Positions 58,290 to 64,000 of a stretch of 64,000 nt of DNA are shown here, piece after piece (the first letter of the stretch is position 1; every line of letters begins with the position of its first letter). The stretch is taken from contig WTGH01000048.1 of assembly GCA_011523655.1 (NCBI GenBank), positions 52,217-116,216 on the forward strand. Direction: 5' to 3'. This DNA comes from Rhodospirillaceae bacterium (GTDB lineage: Bacteria; Pseudomonadota; Alphaproteobacteria; Bin65). The notes beneath the pieces are model-generated. The model made no database searches, was not told where the DNA came from, and worked only from the letters and a program-made list of their open reading frames with translations. The position numbers and the translations under genes were made by a program.

Positions 58290-59140
58290 TCCGGCGGGGC
58301 GAAAGCGACGATGGCGCCGCAGGCATGGTCCGGTGCGAGCCACAGCCGGTCGGCACCGCCGTGCCAGGGCAGGTCCGAATCGCGGAAGAAGCGCTGGGTC
58401 GCCGCGAAGTCCGGGCAGCTTGCCGTGAAGCCGGCGGCCCAGGGCAAAGCCGGCGGCATGACGCCGGGAAAGACCCGCTGCAGCGCCTCGGTGTCGAGGA
58501 AACGCGCCCGGCCGACCGCCAGGTCGACGCGCGACCCGTCCGGCGCCCCGGAAACGACCGCGCCGGAAGCCCTGGCGAAGCGGGCGGCGGCCGCGGCCGG
58601 ATCGTCCGCGCAAATCAGGATGTCCTGCAATTCCCGCGCGCCGTTGGGGTGGTCGTTCAGCGACGCGTCGAACACCAGGTCCGGGGTCAGCTGTTCGACA
58701 TAGCAGACGAAGGCGTCGGGCAGGTCGGCATCCGGCACCCGGAACCAGCGGAAGCCGGCCATGCCGTCCCCGCCCGGATACCGGACCTCGCGGCCGGCCA
58801 GCGCCGTCGGCGGCGCGTCGATTCCGCTTTCGGTGAGCCGGCTGCGGGCCGCGTCCGCATCGTCCGCCGTCAGCACGACGATGTGGAAGCCGTAGTAGCG
58901 TGCAATGGCATCGCGCAGATGGTGGGTCTCGAGATCGCCTTCGACCGCGGTCAGTTCGACATAGGTCCGGCCGAACACCAGATGGCTGTTGACCTGGCCG
59001 AGCGGCGTCGCGCTGCCGTCTTCGGCGAGCGCCACCAGTTCGCAACGCGGCGCCACCGTGAAACCGAGCCGGGCGTAAGCCGTTTCCATCGCCTCGAGGT
59101 CGGCGCCGACGATGCCGATATGGTCCAGTCCTGGGATCAT
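58286..59140 (-). CDS. VOC-superfamily (glyoxalase-like) protein
   Basis: A 284-residue protein with two VOC-like halves. The first begins MIPGLDHIGIVGADLEAMET and includes NSHLVFGRTYVELTAVEGD and HIVVLTADDADAA. The second includes RELQDILICADDPAAAAARFAR and a C-terminal DRLWLAPDHACGAIVAF. Metal ligands are likely His7 of the first half and acidic residues in YVEL. It resembles glyoxalase-like domain (PF13468) proteins found beside amidases. The gene starts divergently from the TRAP operon, with two TGGTATAC-like sites in between, and overlaps the amidase gene by 4 bases. Confidence 0.85.
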   Translation of the reverse strand: MIPGLDHIGIVGADLEAMETAYARLGFTVAPRCELVALAEDGSATPLGQVNSHLVFGRTYVELTAVEGDLETHHLRDAIARYYGFHIVVLTADDADAARSRLTESGIDAPPTALAGREVRYPGGDGMAGFRWFRVPDADLPDAFVCYVEQLTPDLVFDASLNDHPNGARELQDILICADDPAAAAARFARASGAVVSGAPDGSRVDLAVGRARFLDTEALQRVFPGVMPPALPWAAGFTASCPDFAATQRFFRDSDLPWHGGADRLWLAPDHACGAIVAFAPPE

Positions 59141-59185
59141 TGCGGGCGGACTTTCGTTTCTGTTCGCAGGGCGGATCGGCTCAGA

Positions 59186-59195
59186 TGGTATACGA
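59186..59195. promoter_or_regulatory. GntR-type operator, site 3 (VOC/amidase side)
   Basis: TGGTATACGA, 46 bases upstream of the VOC gene start in the divergent interval 59141-59406. It matches site 1 at 8 of 10 positions. Confidence 0.55.
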
Positions 59196-59326
59196 AATGC
59201 CAGTTCGCCAACAGCGGGTGCCGTTGCCGGACCGGCTCGGGAAGTCCGCAGAGGCCGAATTCCCGCGATTATTGTGGATTTCGGCGCCGGCGCACGGAAA
59301 AGGCGCATTGCGCAGCATCGCCCGAA

Positions 59327-59336
59327 TTGCATACCA
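59327..59336. promoter_or_regulatory. GntR-type operator, site 4 (TRAP side)
   Basis: TTGCATACCA, i.e. TGGTATGCAA on the other strand, 70 bases upstream of the dctP-like start. It is the weakest of the four sites but shares the TGGTATRC core. Confidence 0.45.
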
Positions 59337-59406
59337 TATGGCCCATGGCCATCGAACGCGGTGCGCCGGCAACGCGCGGTCAGACGACGTAGAGGAGAGA
59401 ACAGGA

Positions 59407-60474
59407 ATGACTCGGTTCGGAAAATGGCTGCTTGTCGCGGCCGCGATAACGGTCGCCAGCGCCGGCACGGCAGGCGCGGCCGACTTCAAGTGGAAAATGG
59501 CGACCATTGCGCCGAAGAACAGCTATGTCTTCAAACTGTTCGTCGAAGGCTTCACGGAACGCGTCAAGCTCTACACCGGCGGCAAGGTCGAAATCACGCC
59601 CTACGGCGCCGGCGTGCTCGCCCACCCGTTCAAGGTCTACGACGCCGTCCAGAACGGCACGGTCGACATGGGCTGGAGCTATGCCGGTTTCCTGGTCAAT
59701 AAGGATCCGACCAACGCCCTGTTCTCCGGTTTCCCCGGCGGCATGGGCCCCGAGCCGTTCATGCACTGGTTCTTCAACGGCGGCGGCCAGAAGATGTATG
59801 AGGATTTCCGCCGCAAGCATATGGGCCTGGCGGGCTTCTATTCCGGCCAGGGCACCACGGAAATCTTCGCCCATTCGCACAAGCCCGTGCGCACGCGCAA
59901 GGATCTCGCCGGCTACAAGCACCGCACGACCGGCGCCTGGGCTGCCATCCTGAAGGAGACCTTCAACGGCGCCCCGACGGTCACGCCGTTCGGGGAAATC
60001 TTCGGCATGCTGCAGCGCAAGGCGATCGACGGCGTCGAATATGCCGGGCCGGGCGGCAACCTCGCGCTCGGCTATCACAAGGTCGCCAAATACATCATCC
60101 TGCCCGGCGTCCACCAGCCCGGCACGATGACCGAGATGTTCCTGAAGGCCGACACCTTCGACAAGGTGCCGAAAGACCTCCAGATGGCGATCAAGGAAGC
60201 GGCCAAGATGACGGTGCTCAACACCTATCTCGGCCTGGGCGACACCGACCAGAAAGCCATGAAGGAATACCGGTCGGGCAAGAACGAGATCGTCCAGATG
60301 GAAGCGGCGCTGGTCAGTGAAATCCAGGCCGCCGGGCGCGCCTGGATCGAGAAGAAGGTTGCCGAGACGAAGGCGGCGGGCAAGCCGTGGATGTCCGAAA
60401 TCTGGGCGTCTTACAAAGCCTACCAGGATACCTGGGCGAAGAACGCCTTCACGCGGATCTGGGAAGTGAAGTAA
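59407..60474 (+). CDS. dctP: TRAP transporter solute-binding protein, DctP family
   Basis: A 355-residue periplasmic binding protein. The signal peptide is about 25 residues (TRFGKWLLVAAAITVASAG), cleaved near AGAAD. The mature protein has DFKWKMATIAPKNSYVFKLF, VEGFTERVKLYTGGKVEITPY (part) and the Arg-bearing KHRTTGAWAAILKETFNGAP, where DctP proteins bind the ligand carboxylate. AIDGVEYAGPGGNLALGYHKVAKY (part) is also typical. A GGAG site precedes the ATG. It is followed by a terminator-like hairpin and the DctQ and DctM genes. Confidence 0.93.
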   Translation: MTRFGKWLLVAAAITVASAGTAGAADFKWKMATIAPKNSYVFKLFVEGFTERVKLYTGGKVEITPYGAGVLAHPFKVYDAVQNGTVDMGWSYAGFLVNKDPTNALFSGFPGGMGPEPFMHWFFNGGGQKMYEDFRRKHMGLAGFYSGQGTTEIFAHSHKPVRTRKDLAGYKHRTTGAWAAILKETFNGAPTVTPFGEIFGMLQRKAIDGVEYAGPGGNLALGYHKVAKYIILPGVHQPGTMTEMFLKADTFDKVPKDLQMAIKEAAKMTVLNTYLGLGDTDQKAMKEYRSGKNEIVQMEAALVSEIQAAGRAWIEKKVAETKAAGKPWMSEIWASYKAYQDTWAKNAFTRIWEVK

Positions 60475-60507
60475 CCTTCGCCGACTTCGAGTAATCGCCG
60501 ATTGCGG

Positions 60508-60536
60508 AAAGCGGCGCCTGCCCGGGGCGCCGCTTT
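60508..60536 (+). terminator. Intercistronic hairpin downstream of the dctP-like gene
   Basis: AAAGCGGCGCC (60508-60518) pairs perfectly with GGCGCCGCTTT (60526-60536) around TGCCCGG, followed by CTGTATTT. It may terminate part of the transcripts, giving more binding protein than permease. Confidence 0.65.
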
Positions 60537-60553
60537 CTGTATTTCAGGACGCC

Positions 60554-61090
60554 ATGCTGAACCGATTGCTCCGTGCCATCGACGGTTTTTCGCGGCTGGT
60601 CGGCGGCCTGGCCATGGCGATGATCGCCCTGCTCGTGGCGGCGATGTTCTACGAGGTGGTCGCGCGCTACGCCTTCCAGGCGCCGACGGTCTGGTCCTAC
60701 GACATCTCCTACATGCTCAACGGCACGATTTTCCTGCTCGGCGCCGGGCTGGCCCTGTCGAAGAACCTTCACGTCCGGATCGATTTCCTGTCCTCGCGGC
60801 TGCCGGTGCGGATCCAGCACGGGGTGAACCTGGTCTTCTATATCGGTTTCATCCTGCCGATCTTTACCGTCCTGGCGTATATCGCGACGAGAAACGCCGT
60901 GATCGCCTTCCTGACCGGCGAACTGGAGCCGGTGAGCCCCTGGGCGCCGGTCATCTGGCCCTTCTACGCCGGAATCGCGCTGGGGCTGGTCTGCTTCTGC
61001 CTGCAGGCCGTCGCCGAGGCAGTCCGCCATGGCATCGGCATCCGGGCGCCGGACCGGGTGCGCCGGCCGGACCGGTCCGAGGCCCATTGA
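60554..61090 (+). CDS. dctQ: TRAP transporter small permease subunit, DctQ family
   Basis: A 178-residue inner-membrane protein with about four helices: LAMAMIALLVAAMFYEVVAR (residues ~23-42), IFLLGAGLALSKNLHVRIDF, LVFYIGFILPIFTVLAYIA and WPFYAGIALGLVCFCLQAV. The Arg-Tyr pair after the first helix and HVRID are DctQ hallmarks. It assembles with DctM. The start lies 17 bases after the hairpin; the gene ends 46 bases before the DctM gene. Confidence 0.88.
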   Translation: MLNRLLRAIDGFSRLVGGLAMAMIALLVAAMFYEVVARYAFQAPTVWSYDISYMLNGTIFLLGAGLALSKNLHVRIDFLSSRLPVRIQHGVNLVFYIGFILPIFTVLAYIATRNAVIAFLTGELEPVSPWAPVIWPFYAGIALGLVCFCLQAVAEAVRHGIGIRAPDRVRRPDRSEAH

Positions 61091-61136
61091 TTCCCATGAC
61101 TGCATCTGGGACGGCATCGGGCCCGGCGAGGGGCGG

Positions 61137-62459
61137 ATGAGCGGAGGCCTGACCGCAGCGCTGATGTTCCCGGCGCTGTTCCTCTTCATCTTCCTGGGCA
61201 TGCCGGTCTCGTTCAGCCTGGCGGCGGTCGCCCTCCTGTTCGGCATCGGCACCTTCGGGGAAGCGATCGGTTCGATCTTCTTCGACCGGCTGCTCGGGAT
61301 TTCGACGGCCTCGATGCTGGCCGCCGTCCCCTTGTTCATCTTCATGGGCGCGATGCTGGAACGCTCCGCGATCGCCGAGCGGCTGTTCCGCGTCATGCAG
61401 ATCTGGCTCGGCTTCCTGCCGGGCGGGCTCGCCATTGCGACCATCGCGATGAGCGCCGTCTTCGCCGCCGCCACCGGGATCATCGGCGCGGTCGAGGCCG
61501 TGATCGGCATGATGGCGATCCCGGCCATGATGAAGCTGGGTTACAACAAGGGGCTGATTTCCGGCACCATCTGCGCCGGCGGCTCGCTCGGCACGATCAT
61601 CCCGCCGTCGATCGTCGTCATCATCTACGCCTCGCTCGCCGAGCTTTCGATCGGCGAACTGTTCGCCGGGATCATCGTTCCCGGCGGGCTGATGGTGGTG
61701 CTGTTCATCCTGTACATCTTCGTCCGCGCCGCCTTGCGTCCGCAGGACGCGCCGCGGGCGCCGCCCGAGAGCTATGCGCTGCCGCTGCGCGAGAAACTGG
61801 CGATCACCGTGTCGGGCCTGGCACCTGCCGTCGTGCTGGTCGCCGCCGTGCTGGGTGCGATCCTGGCCGGCATCGCCTCGCCGACCGAGGCGGCGGCGGT
61901 CGGCTCGGTCGGCGCGATTCTGCTGACGCTCGCCTACCGGGAATTCAGCTTCGACCTGCTGCGCGCGAGCCTGCGCAAGACGCTCACCGTCACCGCCATG
62001 GTGATGATGATCGTCGTCGGCGGCAACATGTTCTCCAGCGTCTTCATCGTCATCGGCGGCTCGACGCTGGTCGGCGGGCTGGTCGACGACCTGCAGCTCA
62101 GCCCGGCGCAGATGGTGGCACTGTTCCTGTTCATCGTCTTCCTGCTGGGTTTCGTGCTCGACTGGATCACCGTCGTGCTGATCTGCCTGCCGATCTTCCT
62201 GCCGCAGCTCAAGGCCGCCGGGGTGGACGGCATCTGGTTCGCGGTGATGGTGGTGATCGTCATCCAGACGGCCTATCTGACGCCGCCGATGGCACCGGCG
62301 GTCTTCTATCTGCGCACCATCGCCCCGCCGGAAATGACCTACCGCGACATGTATCGCGGCGTCGCGCCATTTGTGGTGCTCGAGGCGATCGTGTTGCTGA
62401 TCGTGGCGCTGGTGCCCGAAGCGGCAACTTACCTGCCAAAAGTTCTCGTCGGATTCTGA
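61137..62459 (+). CDS. dctM: TRAP transporter large permease subunit, DctM family
   Basis: A 440-residue inner-membrane protein with about 12 helices. It has FLGMPVSFSLAAVALLFGIG near the start, ATGIIGAVEAVIGMMAIPAM, the signature GGSLGTIIPPSIVVIIYASL, AGIASPTEAAAVGSVGA and DWITVVLICLPIFLPQLK. The ion-coupled transport path is formed by this subunit. ATG 61137 gives the family's N-terminus. It is the last gene of the dctPQM operon. The ligand may be an intermediate or precursor of the hydantoinase/amidase pathway. Confidence 0.93.
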   Translation: MSGGLTAALMFPALFLFIFLGMPVSFSLAAVALLFGIGTFGEAIGSIFFDRLLGISTASMLAAVPLFIFMGAMLERSAIAERLFRVMQIWLGFLPGGLAIATIAMSAVFAAATGIIGAVEAVIGMMAIPAMMKLGYNKGLISGTICAGGSLGTIIPPSIVVIIYASLAELSIGELFAGIIVPGGLMVVLFILYIFVRAALRPQDAPRAPPESYALPLREKLAITVSGLAPAVVLVAAVLGAILAGIASPTEAAAVGSVGAILLTLAYREFSFDLLRASLRKTLTVTAMVMMIVVGGNMFSSVFIVIGGSTLVGGLVDDLQLSPAQMVALFLFIVFLLGFVLDWITVVLICLPIFLPQLKAAGVDGIWFAVMVVIVIQTAYLTPPMAPAVFYLRTIAPPEMTYRDMYRGVAPFVVLEAIVLLIVALVPEAATYLPKVLVGF

Positions 62460-62978
62460 TGCGGCCAAGGGGAAAATCCGGTCGCCCCGGACGGCCCCGT
62501 ACACCCGCCCCTTCCTATGCCGTTCGGCACAGATCGCCGGCACGCTCTACAAGGCGTCGGGCTGGACCCACGTCGGAGTCACCCAGGGTTGCGGCCGATT
62601 CGACCGCCACACCAGACGCGATCGGCCGAAGAAGGACATCTGGATCCGACCCCTCTGGAAAGGCTGGCGGCGAACCCTAAACTAGTGACATCATCCCTCG
62701 CCGCCACCCCGTGACCGAACGAAAACCGGATGTTCGATCGGCACGCCGAATGACGGGGCTTCTTGCTGTGCCGAGATGCGCGGAAATTGGAATCGAAATG
62801 GCACCTAACCGGTACCTGGAAGGGGTACCGCCCGGGAGGTAAAAATTTGCTTCCCATTTATCCATTGAAATAAGAAGTAAATTTAATATTCCCGCGGCTT
62901 CGTCAATTGTTGTTCCAGTGGAGATATCTTTCCCACGCGGTGCAGGGACCAAAGCATTGTCGCTGAAAGATTTCTCCA
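62460..62978. other. Non-coding interval with remnant and repeat
   Basis: It holds the DUF4338/DruA-like remnant (62512-62685), then AT-richer sequence around 62850-62900, which contains GGTACC-rich inverted elements (about 62804-62833). The family A repeat begins at 62902. No intact gene is supported. Confidence 0.6.
62512..62685 (+). pseudogene. C-terminal remnant of a DUF4338/DruA-like protein
   Basis: An open frame without a start codon ends at TAG 62683-62685. It reads AQIAGTLYKASGWTHVGVTQ, then GCGRFDRHTRRDRPKKDIWI and RPLWKGWRRTLN. The order GTxYKAAxWxxVGxTxGxGRxDR...KxxxxxPLxxxxRxxL is that of the C-terminal part of DUF4338 proteins, which occur with transposable elements and as DruA of the Druantia defence systems. 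The preceding ~60 bases are unrecognisable, so this is a 3' scrap. Confidence 0.5.
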
Positions 62979-63012
62979 CTACGCGGCTTTGCCGCTCCGG
63001 TCGAAATGACGA
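62902..63012. repeat. Dispersed inverted repeat, family A, copy 3 (overlaps methyltransferase 3' end)
   Basis: GTGGAGATATCTTTC and GAAAGATTTCTCCAC form the inner arms, and GCTCCGGTCGAAATGACGA at the right matches the reverse complement of family A left arms at 32292 and 47913. The left outer arm (about 62902) has diverged. The right arm encodes the last residues of the methyltransferase. Confidence 0.75.
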
Positions 63013-63782
63013 AGGCGGGAATTGTGCCGGAATGCAGGCGGCGGCGCGTAGGAGGTTTCTCTCGCCGCCGCCGGGCGCACCGGGGCGGGCAGGATGCGGA
63101 AGGGCGAGCGCACCGGCAGCGCAACCGCGGAATAGACCTGCTTGGTCGCCTCGGTGAGCGTCACGCCCGCGATCAAGCCGAGCCAGCGCTCGCCGGCCCG
63201 TTCCCAGGCCCGCGCGGTCGACAGGATGGCGCGGCGCCGGATCGGCGGGGCGAACAGGGCGGCCTCGCTGCGCACCGGGGTGAACTGGGTCTCGCGCAGC
63301 AACTGGCGGATCTGGCCTTCCGAGAAGGGCCGGCCCTGGCCGAACGGCGTGCGCTCCAGCCGGGCCCAGATGCCGCGCCGGTTCGGCGCCACCACGATCA
63401 TCCGGCCGCCGTCGGACATGACGCGCCAGCATTCGGCCAGCATCGGGCGCAGGGCCTCGCTCGCCTCGACGGCGTGGATCAGCAGCAGCCGGTCGATGCA
63501 ACCGTCGGGCAGGGGGAACATCGTCTCGTCGGCAAGGCCCGCGGCGACCTTGCCGCCCAGGGTCCATTGCAGGATGCCCTGCTGCGGCGGCATCAGGGCG
63601 CAGACCCTTACCGCCTCGCGGTGGAAGGTGCGCAGATAGGGCGTCGCATAGCCGAAGCCGAGCACCGTCGCGCCGCCGACGTTGGGCCACATCAGGCGCA
63701 GCTTGCGCCGGATCAGCCGCCGCGCCATCAGGCCGGTCGGCGAGGCGTAAAACGCATGCAGGTCGGCAACGTCGGTCCACAT
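62979..63782 (-). CDS. Class I SAM-dependent methyltransferase
   Basis: A 267-residue protein of the methyltransferase type 11 group common in Alphaproteobacteria next to gloB. The SAM-binding start is VLGFGYATPYLRTF (residues ~40-53), where the usual GxGxG is degenerate. DETMFPLPDGCIDRLLLIHAVE is the equivalent of motif II/III, and RMIVVAPNRRGIWARLERTPFGQGRP (part) is highly typical. Residues from about 225 on are low-complexity, and the last ten or so (RHFDRSGKAA) come from the dispersed repeat. Substrate unknown. Confidence 0.82.
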   Translation of the reverse strand: MWTDVADLHAFYASPTGLMARRLIRRKLRLMWPNVGGATVLGFGYATPYLRTFHREAVRVCALMPPQQGILQWTLGGKVAAGLADETMFPLPDGCIDRLLLIHAVEASEALRPMLAECWRVMSDGGRMIVVAPNRRGIWARLERTPFGQGRPFSEGQIRQLLRETQFTPVRSEAALFAPPIRRRAILSTARAWERAGERWLGLIAGVTLTEATKQVYSAVALPVRSPFRILPAPVRPAAARETSYAPPPAFRHNSRLRHFDRSGKAA

Positions 63783-63970
63783 GGGCGGTCATTTTAGGGG
63801 CGCCCCGCCCACGCGCAACGCCGCAGCTTGGGCGGATGGATCGGTCCAGGCTATCGCCGTAGACCGTGGGCCGGACCCGGATTCTTCACTACTGAATTTT
63901 CCTGACAATTCGCAATTGGCCTGCGCTGCGCCACCGGTACCAAACAGTTTGCGAAGACCAAATCTTGCCA

Positions 63971-64000
63971 CCCCGGATGGAGCGAAGCGGCAATCCGGGG
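63971..64000. repeat. Palindromic repeat, family B-like, copy 3 (at window edge)
   Basis: CCCCGGATGGAGCGAAGCGG followed by CAATCCGGGG. The reverse complement keeps the CCCCGGAT...CCGCTTCGCT...ATCCGGGG frame of the elements at 12529 and 18865. It may continue beyond the window. Confidence 0.65.

Overview
The window is GC-rich (roughly two thirds G+C by eye), densely coded DNA that looks like an alphaproteobacterial chromosome, probably Rhodospirillales-like. This is inferred from a SAM-II riboswitch, TrmFO, a chorismate mutase/hisC/tyrA set, fused and split TRAP transporters, and many CoA-ester and aromatic-catabolism genes. No tRNA, rRNA, CRISPR array or replication origin was seen.

Layout. 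1-8 kb: a HAD dehalogenase coupled to a ketosynthase-like/DUF35 fusion, two enoyl-CoA hydratases, a GYD protein, an AhpD-like gene interrupted in frame by UGA, trmFO and an orphan hicB. 8-9 kb: a higBA toxin-antitoxin pair. 9-17.6 kb: a long operon with ABC transporter, cupin, Rieske oxygenase, two SDRs, alpha/beta hydrolase, ThDP enzyme and aspartate dehydrogenase. 17.7-26 kb: a ChaC-like gene, an orphan antitoxin, a CoA-transferase pair, a TAXI-TRAP transporter and a GMC oxidoreductase. 26-30.6 kb: a DprA-like gene coupled to a RecQ helicase fused to a ComF-like phosphoribosyltransferase, next to a PIN/RHH toxin-antitoxin pair. 30.7-36 kb: SAM-II riboswitch with metY, then phzF-like, DMT exporter, threonine dehydratase and alaX genes. 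36-43.4 kb: a phytanoyl-CoA dioxygenase, beta-oxidation genes, a three-subunit Co-type nitrile hydratase/thiocyanate hydrolase and a cytoplasmic reductive dehalogenase. 43.5-47.9 kb: tyrA, hisC, chorismate mutase and divergent metA. 48-50.7 kb: a dead integrase, a 2OG-Fe(II) oxygenase and an IS66 scrap. 50.8-62.5 kb: a GntR-controlled catabolic region (hydantoinase A/B, MmgE/PrpD, amidase, VOC protein, TRAP DctPQM) whose promoters share a TGGTATACCA-like palindrome. 62.5-64 kb: a DruA-like remnant, a dispersed repeat and a methyltransferase.

The strongest unusual signal is at 3810-4949. Two halves of one AhpD-like protein lie in the same frame, separated by a single UGA at the second position of the CxxC redox motif, so the product would read C-V-Y-U-T-T-S-H. 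A G-looped hairpin sits at bacterial SECIS distance after the UGA. This fits a selenoprotein. The RecQ-PRTase/DprA pair, which resembles the ShosTA defence logic and the competence proteins ComFA/ComFC/DprA, is the second candidate for a new system.
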